15,765 nucleotides of DNA from assembly GCA_019310195.1 (NCBI GenBank), contig JAFDET010000198.1, positions 1-15,765 on the forward strand, given 5' to 3'. The notes beneath the pieces were generated by a model. It saw only the letters and a program-made list of their open reading frames with translations, ran no database searches and was not told the DNA's origin. The translations under genes were made by a program, and so were the position numbers. Shown here piece by piece: positions 6,270 through 12,930 of the stretch (within the stretch, counting starts at the first letter, position 1; each line of letters starts with the position of its first letter). The stretch comes from Deltaproteobacteria bacterium (lineage in GTDB: Bacteria > Myxococcota_A > UBA9160 > JAFDET01).

Positions 6270-6560
6270 ATGTCCGTATATGTCGTCGCGCAGAGCCGGA
6301 TCGACGACCGCGAGAGGCTCACCGAGTACGTGGGCAAGGCGCTTCCCACGATCCAGGCGGGTGGCGGACGCGTACTCGCCTTCGACGAGACGCCCGAGGT
6401 CGTGGAGGGCGAGATCGCCCATCCGCGCACGGTGATCCTGGAGTTCCCGTCGCACGAGGTCTTTCGCGCCTGGTACGACTCGGAGGGCTATCAGGCGATC
6501 CTTCCGTTGCGGCTGGAATCGGCGCCCGGAACGCTGATCGTCGTAAACGGGCTGGCGTGA
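6270..6560 (+). CDS. DUF1330 family protein
   Basis: A 96-residue protein of the usual length for DUF1330, a dimeric ferredoxin-like alpha/beta-barrel family. It has MSVYVVAQSRIDDRERLTEY, then a long helix, then GGGRVLAFDETPEVVEGE, PRTVILEFPSHEVFRAWYDS and SEGYQAILPLR. This order (strand-helix-strand, then the I-x-E-F-P-S and A-x-x-WY-x-S-x-x-Y motifs) is characteristic. Its biochemical role is unsettled in the family. ATG 6270 is preferred over the out-of-frame ATG at 6266 because AAGGAG (6257-6262) lies seven bases before it. Its last codons overlap a scrap resembling a peroxiredoxin. Confidence 0.88.
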   Translation: MSVYVVAQSRIDDRERLTEYVGKALPTIQAGGGRVLAFDETPEVVEGEIAHPRTVILEFPSHEVFRAWYDSEGYQAILPLRLESAPGTLIVVNGLA

Positions 6561-6650
6561 CGAGCGACACCCTTGCGGGCCGTTGCGCGAGGCCTGGGGC
6601 TTCCGCTTCGAGCTTCTGGCCGATACCCAGCGCGCCACCTGGAGCTTGAT
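6554..6650 (+). pseudogene. Possible peroxiredoxin (AhpC/TSA) scrap
   Basis: Overlapping the end of the DUF1330 gene, one frame reads GVTSDTLAG (6554-6580) and the next frame reads LREAWGFRFELLADTQRAT (6583-6639). In thiol peroxidases a GVS-x-D-x-x-x-x-H block is followed by a helix and an x-x-G-F-x-F-x-LL-x-D segment, so the two pieces look like the middle of such a gene joined out of frame. The peroxidatic-Cys region and the C-terminal half are absent. The match is short and could be chance. No start or ribosome binding site serves it. Confidence 0.35.
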
Positions 6651-6739
6651 GCCGAAAGTGGGAGTGGTGGGCAGGGGAGCCGCTCCCGGGCGGCGAGCGC
6701 TCCAGGACGATACGTTCGCAGCTCACGGAGACGACGCGC

Positions 6740-7477
6740 ATGAGCTCCGATACACGAACCTTCGAGATCGAGGGGCAGACCCTCGGCTACCCCAGCTTCT
6801 ACCGCGACGGATCGTCGGCGCTGGGGCTCTTCCTGGTGCCCGCACGCTCCGCCAATACCCTGATCGCCCAGAGCGGCTTCCAGGTGGCGGAGTTCCTGCC
6901 GGGCCGGGCTGCCTTCACCCTGACCTGCGTGCACTACACCGACTCGGACTGCGGCGCCTATGAAGAGATCTCACTGGCCCTGTTCGTGAAGGCGCTCGGC
7001 GGCAGCCGACGGCTCCCCTACCTGTCGAACGGGTGGGACATCGTGCGCAGCCAGGCGCCCAGCCACACCTGGCGGCTTCCCGTGACGAGCACGCTGGCGC
7101 GCGATGCCGGCATCCGCATGTGGGGGTTCCCGAAGACCCTCGAAGACATCCGCTTCGATCTCTCCGGCGGGCGGGCCGGCTGGGCGCTTCACAAGGACGG
7201 GCGCGAGGTGCTCCGCTACTCGGTTCGGGCGCAGGGCTCTCGCCACCAGCGTCCGTCACCCACGCCTGTCTACTCGCTCTTCGAAGGAGCGCCCCACGTC
7301 AGCCATCTGACCCAAGAGTTCCGGGATCTCGGAGTCCGCCTCGGCGACGGCCGGCTCAGCCTCGGCGACCATCCCGTCGCCGACGAGCTTCGCAGCCTGG
7401 GGCTTCCCAAGCGCCCCCTGCTCTCCGCCTGGATGGGGCGACTCGCCTTCGAAATGAGCGCGCCCGAGAAGCTCTAG
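6740..7477 (+). CDS. Acetoacetate decarboxylase-like protein (ADC superfamily)
   Basis: A 245-residue protein matching the acetoacetate decarboxylase fold in length and layout. GYPSFYRDGSSALGLFLVPA is near the N-terminus, and CGAYEEISLALFVK holds the conserved Glu pair (75/76). GIRMWGFPKTLEDIRFD holds the Schiff-base-type lysine (Lys132) in the F-P-K context, equivalent to Lys115 of the clostridial enzyme. The following residue, usually Lys, is Thr. Members with such changes include non-decarboxylating enzymes that act as aldolase-dehydratases or cyclases through the same lysine, so decarboxylation of acetoacetate itself is not assured. The ATG has GGAG about ten bases upstream. It heads a run with a GNAT stub, an SRPBCC protein and a membrane protein. 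A TACGTT box at 6711-6716 could be its promoter. Confidence 0.83.
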   Translation: MSSDTRTFEIEGQTLGYPSFYRDGSSALGLFLVPARSANTLIAQSGFQVAEFLPGRAAFTLTCVHYTDSDCGAYEEISLALFVKALGGSRRLPYLSNGWDIVRSQAPSHTWRLPVTSTLARDAGIRMWGFPKTLEDIRFDLSGGRAGWALHKDGREVLRYSVRAQGSRHQRPSPTPVYSLFEGAPHVSHLTQEFRDLGVRLGDGRLSLGDHPVADELRSLGLPKRPLLSAWMGRLAFEMSAPEKL

Positions 7478-7489
7478 ACGAGGCGCCGC

Positions 7490-7585
7490 ATGATCCGCCT
7501 GCTGCGCAAAGAGGACGTGGAGGACTGGCTGGCACTGCGCCGCGAGGTCCACATGGCCCTTCCGCTGGAACCCCGCCGAGCCTGA
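7490..7585 (+). pseudogene. GNAT acetyltransferase N-terminal stub
   Basis: ATG 7490 opens a 31-codon frame, MIRLLRKEDVEDWLALRREV then HMALPLEPRRA and stop. The first 20 residues resemble the beta-1/alpha-1 start of GNAT N-acetyltransferases (I-R-x-x-R-x-x-D-x-x-x-W-x-x-LR). All later parts, including the acetyl-CoA-binding Q/R-x-x-G-x-G/A loop, are missing; the SRPBCC gene begins ten bases after the stop. It is best explained as a gene that lost nearly all its body. A real micropeptide is possible but not supported by an obvious ribosome binding site. Confidence 0.5.
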
Positions 7586-7595
7586 CGGGAGCGCC

Positions 7596-8042
7596 GTGCC
7601 GCTGGTCATCGAACATCGCCTCCGGATCGACGCGCCGGCTCAGACGGTATGGGAGGTGATCTCCAACCTGGATTGCTACCCGGAATGGAACCCCTTCATC
7701 GTCGCGTGCTCGTCGACCCTGGCCGTCGGCGACCCGATTCGCATGCGCGTGCGGGTCCTGCCTGGCCTGGCCCAGCGCCAGACGGAGCGGATCCTGGCTC
7801 ACGAGCCGGGCCGCCGCTTGTGCTACGGGATCCCGGTGTCGGCGCTGGGCGCGCTGACCAGCCGCCGTTCCCACGAGGTGACCGCGTTGACCCCCGAGCG
7901 CGCGGAGTACGTGTCGCGCTTCGAGCTGGACGGCTGGCTGGCGCCGCTGGTCTCGCTTCTTCTCGGCCACAGACTGGCCGCCGGATTCGAGTCCATGAGC
8001 CTCGCCCTTCAGGCGCGGGCCGAAGCACAGGGGAATGACTGA
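7596..8042 (+). CDS. SRPBCC family protein (polyketide cyclase/START-like)
   Basis: A 148-residue helix-grip protein. It opens VIEHRLRIDAPAQTVWEVIS and continues NLDCYPEWNPFIV, the near-invariant D-x-x-x-Y-P-x-W-x-P-F/H signature of this superfamily. Beta strands forming the ligand cavity follow, then a long C-terminal helix (LLGHRLAAGFESMSLALQAR). The family binds hydrophobic ligands such as lipids and polyketides, and some members catalyse cyclisation or dehydration. The GTG start is chosen because GGGAG (7587-7591) lies just upstream and the domain begins there. Its TGA overlaps the ATG of the membrane-protein gene by one base (TGATG), a strong sign of translational coupling. Confidence 0.86.
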   Translation: MPLVIEHRLRIDAPAQTVWEVISNLDCYPEWNPFIVACSSTLAVGDPIRMRVRVLPGLAQRQTERILAHEPGRRLCYGIPVSALGALTSRRSHEVTALTPERAEYVSRFELDGWLAPLVSLLLGHRLAAGFESMSLALQARAEAQGND

Positions 8043-8689
8043 TGGACGGGGCCACCCTCGAGCACATCCGGGTCGCCACGATCGTCTACGTCAGCTCGCT
8101 CGGCCCGCTGATCCTGATTCCGATCCTGCGCCTGCGCCGGAAGATTCCGGCCTGGGTTCCCGTCGTCTACGTGGCCAGCTTCGTCGTGTGCGCCCTGGGC
8201 TGGGAGCTGTGGTTCACCTATGGCTGGGTTGCCGGTGAGCCGGTGCACCTGCGCCGCGCAGCCCCCCTGAACGCCATGATTCCGACCCACGTGAACTGGC
8301 TGCTCAACTCGCTGGCCGACGCCGGCTCCATCTGCCTGGGCGGCCTGCTCCTGGTGTGGCGGGCGTTCGGTCGCAACGGGGGCGTCTTCCGACGCTGGCA
8401 CTGGGGCGCCTTCGCCCTGCTGCTGGCCTGGTTCATCGGCCAGAACGTGTTCGTCGAGATGTTCCTCTACCACGACCAGCTCGCCGTCGGAAAACCGATC
8501 TCCTGGGCGCCCCTCGCCCCCACCGGACCGTGGTTCAACCCCACCCTGTTCGAGTTCCGGGACCGCACGATCACGCTCCAGGGCCAGATCCCCTGGCTGC
8601 TGATGGGCCCGCTCTTCTACGCCGCGCTGATCGCCTACCTGAAGCGCCGCGACGTCGACGAGTTCCAGGAGCGCGCCGATCGGGGCTGA
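8042..8689 (+). CDS. Multi-pass membrane protein (same family as the gene at 4049)
   Basis: A 215-residue protein with about five to six membrane segments: residues 12-30 (ATIVYVSSLGPLILIPILRL), 39-58 (VPVVYVASFVVCALGWEL), 95-110 (GSICLGGLLLVWRAF), 120-135 (GAFALLLAWFIGQNVFVE) and 185-205 (WLLMGPLFYAALIAYL). The last segment is followed by a basic and charged tail. Polar residues in or near the membrane (GWELWF, HVNWLLNSLADAG, GQNVFVE, GPWFNPTLFEF) suggest a functional pocket rather than a simple anchor. Several of these blocks recur in the 4049 protein. It is coupled by a one-base overlap to the SRPBCC gene and is followed eight bases later by a broken NTF2-like gene. No characterised family is recognised. 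Confidence 0.83.
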   Translation: MDGATLEHIRVATIVYVSSLGPLILIPILRLRRKIPAWVPVVYVASFVVCALGWELWFTYGWVAGEPVHLRRAAPLNAMIPTHVNWLLNSLADAGSICLGGLLLVWRAFGRNGGVFRRWHWGAFALLLAWFIGQNVFVEMFLYHDQLAVGKPISWAPLAPTGPWFNPTLFEFRDRTITLQGQIPWLLMGPLFYAALIAYLKRRDVDEFQERADRG

Positions 8690-8696
8690 GGCGGCG

Positions 8697-9005
8697 GTGG
8701 GCCAGGCAGCTGTCTTCCGGGAGGCGGCGGAAACCCGGGACCTGGAGGCCAGGACCGCCGCGTTTGAATAGGACCCGGTGCCCCACAGCCCGGTGCGCTT
8801 CAAGCCCTTCGAGGGCCGCGAGCCGATCCACGCGCTGATCTTCCGCCCACAGGTGGGAGATCGCGACGTCGGAGGCCTGGACCTGATCCGCATCGCCGAG
8901 TCCGACCGGATCCGCGAGCCCAGCGTGATGGTCCGACCCCGCTCGGTCCTGGAAGCGCTCCTGGGTGAGGTGGGATCCCGCCTGGCCAGGCTCGGCGCCG
9001 CCTGA
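8697..9005 (+). pseudogene. NTF2/SnoaL-like gene with a nonsense codon and an internal deletion
   Basis: From GTG 8697, eight bases after the membrane-protein stop, the frame reads GQAAVFREAAETRDLEART and AAFE. It then meets TAG (8769-8771) and carries on in the same frame with HSPVRFKPFEGRE (GTG 8778 onward), HALIFRPQVGDRDVGGLDLI and EPSVMVRPRSVLEALL, ending in TGA at 9005. This is the order of an NTF2-like protein: helix 1, the H-S-P-V-x-F-x-P-x-x-G-R-E block, and the C-terminal VMVRP-x-S-x-x-E-A-L strand and helix. About 25-30 residues normally between the second block and HALIFR are missing. A truncated protein from GTG 8778 (75 aa) might still be made but would not fold as a full barrel. 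Confidence 0.68.
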
Positions 9006-9169
9006 GCCGCCCCCGCGGGGCCCGTACTCGAGGAAACGCACCTCGGAGCGGAAAATCTCCCCCCCTGCTGCGATTTCTCGCCAGTCACCGCCACTTACTG
9101 CACGAACGCTGGCCCCGGGCCCCTTGCCCGGGACCACATCCGCTCCCCAGGGGCGTGAAAGGGACTTCG
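9006..9169 (+). other. Leader region of the PEP-CTERM gene with a hairpin
   Basis: No coding signal appears here. A compact hairpin lies at 9114-9132 (CCCGGGC, five-base loop, GCCCGGG), about 40 bases before the ATG at 9170. A short C4-A-G4 palindrome follows at about 9145-9153. They could terminate readthrough from the previous operon or shape the mRNA leader. No convincing -10/-35 pair was found. Confidence 0.4.
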
Positions 9170-9781
9170 ATGCGGTTGGCAGCAAGGATGTTGATGTTGG
9201 GAGCAGGCCTCTGCCTGGCCCTGGGGATCGCACAGCCGTCGTCGGCGCTGTCTCTCCTGGATCTGGCGAATGGGGCCAGCTTCGACTCCGGAGACGGAAC
9301 GATCACGTTCTCCGGGTTCTCGGTAAAGGTGAAGGGCGGCAAGGCCAACACGGACTTGTCGACCTACGACGTGACCGTGGTCTCGGACGGCTTCATGGTC
9401 GACATGTCCGGCGCCACCAAGGGCAAGATGACCCTCGAGTACTCGGCCACCGGCACGGCCGACCTCAACGGTGTCAGCCTTGCGCTGCTCGGCGCCCCGG
9501 GCAAGAGCAAGGCCAAGAAGGACGTCCGAGCGGGCAAGAAGAAGCTGGCCAAGATCAAGGCCAAGGTCGGCGAGACCAACTTCGCTGGCTTCGACGGGGT
9601 CTCGAGCCTCACCGTGAAGGAAAAGGTCCAGATCAAGGACGCGGGTCTGACCAGCGCCGGCAACGCCTTCTCCCAAAATGGCAGCGTGTCGGCATTCAGC
9701 GTGGTTCCCGAGCCGTCGAGCCTGATGCTCCTGGCTCCGTTCGCCGCGCTGGCGGCGCTCCGGCGCCGCGCTCAGCGCTAG
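9170..9781 (+). CDS. PEP-CTERM exported protein
   Basis: A 203-residue secreted protein. Residues 1-27 are a Sec signal peptide (RLAARMLMLGAGLCLALGIA, cleavage near SSA-LS). The C-terminus is a textbook PEP-CTERM sorting signal: VVPEPSSLML, a hydrophobic segment (LLAPFAALAAL) and the basic tail RRRAQR. In such genomes an exosortase (EpsH/XrtA type) cleaves at this signal and the protein goes to the outer surface or exopolysaccharide matrix. No exosortase gene is in the window. The body is beta-rich with many Gly/Asp/Ser, and a Lys-rich segment (KSKAKKDVRAGKKKLAKIKA) lies at about residues 110-131. ATG 9170 is preferred over in-frame GTG 9155 because the signal peptide starts there and AAGGGA lies just upstream. 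It is probably its own transcription unit, bounded by hairpins. Confidence 0.87.
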   Translation: MRLAARMLMLGAGLCLALGIAQPSSALSLLDLANGASFDSGDGTITFSGFSVKVKGGKANTDLSTYDVTVVSDGFMVDMSGATKGKMTLEYSATGTADLNGVSLALLGAPGKSKAKKDVRAGKKKLAKIKAKVGETNFAGFDGVSSLTVKEKVQIKDAGLTSAGNAFSQNGSVSAFSVVPEPSSLMLLAPFAALAALRRRAQR

Positions 9782-9802
9782 ACGCTCCCACCGTTCCCAC
9801 GA

Positions 9803-9832
9803 GGCGCCCGCCGGCAAAGTCCGGCGGGCGCC
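9803..9832 (+). terminator. Strong GC hairpin after the PEP-CTERM gene
   Basis: A perfect 12-bp stem, GGCGCCCGCCGG (9803-9814) with its complement (9821-9832), encloses the loop CAAAGT. It begins 22 bases after the PEP-CTERM stop and ends 24 bases before the hpnN -10-like box. No U-tract follows, so it is a non-canonical terminator or an mRNA 3'-end stabiliser. Confidence 0.6.
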
Positions 9833-9855
9833 CGGGGATGCGCCCTCCCCTGCGA

Positions 9856-9861
9856 TACCCT
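9856..9861 (+). promoter_or_regulatory. Candidate -10 box giving a leaderless hpnN transcript
   Basis: GATACCCT contains the hexamer TACCCT, and seven bases separate it from GTG 9869. Transcription would therefore start at or next to that codon. This agrees with the lack of any Shine-Dalgarno sequence there and favours GTG 9869 over TTG 9863 as the start of hpnN. Confidence 0.4.
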
Positions 9862-9868
9862 CTTGGGC

Positions 9869-12511
9869 GTGACCCCTCTCGAGACCCGCATCGGGCAGGC
9901 ACTGCGCCGCTGGGTCGATTTCACGACCCGTCGCCCGGGCACCGTGGCGGGACTTCTGGGTGCCGTAACGCTGGTCCTCGGCGTCTACGCCGCCACCCAC
10001 CTCGGCATCAACACCGACTACAAGCTGATGATGTCCGAGGACGTGCCCTTCCGGCGCACCTGGGAGGACTTCGCGCGCCACTTCCCCACCCTGGATGACT
10101 CGCTCCTCATCGTCATCGACGCACAGACCCCGGAGCAGGCGCGCGAGGCCGCCGACACCCTGGCCGCGCGGCTCGACGCGGATCGAGTGCAGTTCCGTGA
10201 GGTCGTCGTTCCAGGCGCCGGAAGCTTCTTCGAGCGCAACGGCCTGCTCTACCGCAGCCCCGAGGAGCTGGAGGGCCTGGTCGATCGGGTTGCCGAGGTG
10301 CAGCCCATCCTGGCCGAGCTGACACGGGATCCCAGCATCTCCAACCTGGCGCGCATCGTGCGCCTGGGACTGGAGCAGGAGAACAGCGAGACCCGGGACT
10401 GGGCCGCGATCTTCGACCGCATCGGCCACGCCACCGTGGCGGCCTACGAAGAGCACCCCGTGCGGGTCTCCTGGGAGGACGTGGTGTTGATGGGGTCCGC
10501 GCTGGACCCGGACCCGCGCCGGGTGATCGTGGCGGAGCCCGTGCTGGACTACGAGAAGGTGTTCGCCGCAGCCGAGCCGGTGGAAGCGATCCGGGCGGCT
10601 GCGGTGGAGGAAGGCCTGACCCCCGAGCGCGGCGTCAGCGTGCGCGTCACCGGCAACCCGGCCCTCAGCTACGAGGAGATGTCCAACCTGATTTGGGACG
10701 TCCTGGTGGCGGGCTCCTTCTCCATCGTGTTCATCGCCGGGCTGCTCTATGCGTCGCTGCGCTCGTGGCGGCTGGTCTTCGCGTCGATCACCAACCTGGT
10801 GGTGGGCCTGATCTGGACGGCCGCCTTCGCCGCCGTGGCCGTCGGGCGGCTGAACCTGGTCTCCATCGCCTTCGCCGTGCTCTTCGTGGGGCTGGGCATC
10901 GACTTCGCGATTCACACGGCGGTCCACTACGAGGAGCTGCGCCGGCGCGGGCTGGCGCACCGGGAAGCCCTGGGCTCGTCGCTGGAAGGTGTGGGCGCCG
11001 CCCTGACCATCTGCACGGTGACCACCGCCATCGGCTTCTTCGCCTTCGCCCCCACGCAGTTCCGCGGCGTCGCCGAGCTGGGACTGATCGCGGGCGTAGG
11101 GATGTTCGTGATCTTCTTCCTGACCGTGACGCTCTTCCCCACCCTGATCGAGCTCTGGGTCCGGGGCAAGGACGACTGGCCTCGCGAGGAGGGGCGCTCC
11201 GGGCTGGCGGTACTGGGCGTGGCCGAGCGCCGGCCCGTGCCCACCTTGGGCGTGGCGCTGCTGCTGCTGGCCGGGTGCGTGTGGCTGGTTCCGCAGGTGA
11301 GCTTCCAGTCGAACGTCGTGAAGATGCGCGATCCGGGGACCGAGTCGGTCCAGGCTTTCGAGGACCTCTTGGCCCGCGCCCAGACCACGCCCTGGCAGGT
11401 GGACTTGCTGGCGCCGGACCTGGACGCGGCGCAGGCGCTGTCCGCGCGCCTGCGCGAGCTGCCGGAGGTGGACCGGGCCGTAACCCTGGCCGACTACATC
11501 CCGGCGGATCAGGAAGAGAAGCTCGCGATCATCGAGGACCTGGCGTACATGCTCGATGTCCCAGCGGGCGAGTCCTCGGGGGAGCGCCTGCCGGCGGAGG
11601 AGCAGATCGCCGCACTGCGCGAGCTCCACGACTTCCTCGGCCGGCGCGAGTGGCTGGAGTCGTCGCCTTCCCCCTTCGCCGCCAGCGCCGTCCGGTTGCG
11701 CGATCGGCTGGCGGAGTTCCTGGTCCGGGTGGAGAGCGACCCGGAGCAGGAAGCGGCCTTGAAGAGCCTGGAGGAGATCCTGCTGGGCGGGCTGCCGGCC
11801 CAGCTGGAGCGCCTGCGCCAGGCCACGCGCCCGCAGCCCTTCGGCCGGGAGGATCTGCCGGCGGAGATCACCCGCCGCATGCTGGCTGAGGACGGAAGCG
11901 CCCGGGTCCAGGTCTTCCCCAGCGCCAACCTCTCCGAGCCGGGATCGCTGGAGATCTTCGTCGACGCCGTGCAGCGCATCTCGCCCGAGGCCACCGGCCT
12001 GGCCGCCCACATCGTGGAGTTCAGCCGCGCCACTTCCTCGTCCCTGCGTCAGGCGCTCAGCATCTCGCTGGGCCTGGTGACTCTGTTGCTGCTCGCCCTG
12101 TGGCGGCGGCCGCTGGAGGTGGGTCTGGCCCTGGCGCCGCTGTGCCTGGGAGCGGCGCTGACCTGCTCGTTCATGGTGCTGGTGGGCATGCCCTTCAACT
12201 TCAGCAACGTGATCGTGATCCCGCTGCTTCTGGGCATGGGCGTCGACAGCGGCATCCACCTGGTGCACCGCAGCCTGCATCGCCACGCCGAGGATCCGCC
12301 GGGAGGGCTGGCCGCCACCCACACCGCGCGCGCGGTCTTCTACAGCGCGCTGACCACCGTCACCAGCTTCGGCAGCCTGGCGTTCTCGTCCCACCGGGGC
12401 CTCTCGGACCTGGGCGTGCTGCTGGTGGTGGGCATGCTCCTGACCCTGGCCTGCAACCTGCTCGTCCTGCCAGCGCTCATCCGCCTCTACCTCCGGAGAC
12501 GCCATCCTTAG
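9869..12511 (+). CDS. hpnN: HpnN-type hopanoid transporter (RND/MMPL superfamily)
   Basis: An 880-residue inner-membrane RND protein with the family's duplicated architecture. A first membrane helix (about 24-46) is followed by a periplasmic domain with INTDYKLMMSEDVPFRRTW, FFERNGLLYRSPEEL and PILAELTRDPSISNL, phrases typical of HpnN. A five-to-six-helix MMPL block at about 275-435 contains VSIAFAVLFVGLGIDFAIH. A second periplasmic domain and a second helix block (about 726-878) with IPLLLGMGVDSGIHLVHRS follow. The paired G-x-G-x-D-x-x-I-H motifs are the proton-relay-type elements of each half. HpnN moves hopanoids to the outer membrane in several bacteria. No hopanoid biosynthesis gene is in the window, so a related lipid cargo is possible. 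Length is normal and no frame damage is seen. It converges on the lipoprotein gene. Confidence 0.85.
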   Translation: MTPLETRIGQALRRWVDFTTRRPGTVAGLLGAVTLVLGVYAATHLGINTDYKLMMSEDVPFRRTWEDFARHFPTLDDSLLIVIDAQTPEQAREAADTLAARLDADRVQFREVVVPGAGSFFERNGLLYRSPEELEGLVDRVAEVQPILAELTRDPSISNLARIVRLGLEQENSETRDWAAIFDRIGHATVAAYEEHPVRVSWEDVVLMGSALDPDPRRVIVAEPVLDYEKVFAAAEPVEAIRAAAVEEGLTPERGVSVRVTGNPALSYEEMSNLIWDVLVAGSFSIVFIAGLLYASLRSWRLVFASITNLVVGLIWTAAFAAVAVGRLNLVSIAFAVLFVGLGIDFAIHTAVHYEELRRRGLAHREALGSSLEGVGAALTICTVTTAIGFFAFAPTQFRGVAELGLIAGVGMFVIFFLTVTLFPTLIELWVRGKDDWPREEGRSGLAVLGVAERRPVPTLGVALLLLAGCVWLVPQVSFQSNVVKMRDPGTESVQAFEDLLARAQTTPWQVDLLAPDLDAAQALSARLRELPEVDRAVTLADYIPADQEEKLAIIEDLAYMLDVPAGESSGERLPAEEQIAALRELHDFLGRREWLESSPSPFAASAVRLRDRLAEFLVRVESDPEQEAALKSLEEILLGGLPAQLERLRQATRPQPFGREDLPAEITRRMLAEDGSARVQVFPSANLSEPGSLEIFVDAVQRISPEATGLAAHIVEFSRATSSSLRQALSISLGLVTLLLLALWRRPLEVGLALAPLCLGAALTCSFMVLVGMPFNFSNVIVIPLLLGMGVDSGIHLVHRSLHRHAEDPPGGLAATHTARAVFYSALTTVTSFGSLAFSSHRGLSDLGVLLVVGMLLTLACNLLVLPALIRLYLRRRHP

Positions 12512-12590
12512 GCGGCCGAGCCCCTACGTTCGCCTTCGGCTCACTGCGCGCCCTCGTCGGGCCGCCGAGCCAACGCGCTCTCCGCCGGCT

Positions 12591-12613
12591 CGGGCTTGCG
12601 GGCCGCAAGCTCG
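12591..12613. terminator. Hairpin in the convergent region after hpnN
   Basis: GCTTGCGG (12594-12601) pairs with CCGCAAGC (12603-12610) around one central base. The stem can extend outward with a G-T pair and two more pairs to 12591-12613. It sits between the hpnN stop and the lipoprotein stop, so it could act for both strands. There is no T-run. The rest of 12512-12637 shows nothing else. Confidence 0.35.
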
Positions 12614-12637
12614 GCGCCCAATCGACCTCGGGTGGGG

Positions 12638-12919
12638 CTACGGACTTACCTCGCACCTCAACGTCCCGTCCTCCTGCTTCTCGCAGCGGGGGTCGGCGTC
12701 GGGGTAGGCGGGCTCGATCTCCAGGGTGCGCTTCACCAGCGGACAGATCAGCACGTCGTTCTGGACCCAGCAGCCCTTGCCCACCTGGGGCGCCACCGCG
12801 CGGAAGGCGCAATTGCACTCGCAGGGCTGCGCCGGGACGTTGACCACCGGCGGCGGGCGGCTGCAGCCCAGCGCCAGACCGGCGGCAACGACGAGCGAGA
12901 CGAGACACGGCCGGAGCAT
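12638..12919 (-). CDS. Small Cys-rich lipoprotein
   Basis: A 93-residue minus-strand protein. Residues 2-18 are a lipoprotein signal peptide (LRPCLVSLVVAAGLALG) with the lipobox L-A-L-G-C19. Asp does not follow the Cys, so transfer to the outer membrane is the default expectation. The mature part has a Pro-rich spacer, then C33-E-C-N-C37, and further Cys at 50, 59, 79 and 89. Seven cysteines in 74 residues suggest disulfides or metal binding. Two near-identical endings, RCEK and RCEV, may mark a small repeat. The AGGAGG site is seven bases before the ATG and overlaps the stop codon of the antiporter gene, so the two genes form one operon. The family is not recognised. Confidence 0.8.
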   Translation of the reverse strand: MLRPCLVSLVVAAGLALGCSRPPPVVNVPAQPCECNCAFRAVAPQVGKGCWVQNDVLICPLVKRTLEIEPAYPDADPRCEKQEDGTLRCEVSP

Positions 12920-12930
12920 CCCAGTTCCTC

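Noticed and set aside
8691..8761. Long-range inverted repeat GCGGCGGT / ACCGCCGC as a possible terminator or small RNA
   Set aside because: Eight-base arms of low complexity over a 55-base loop. The region is better explained as the N-terminal codons of the NTF2-like pseudogene.
9095..12505. A 1136-codon open frame on the minus strand opposite hpnN
   Set aside because: Its product is extreme in Gln, His, Arg and Gly with no domain character. It mirrors the codon bias of hpnN, which has full family motifs, so it is a shadow of high GC content.
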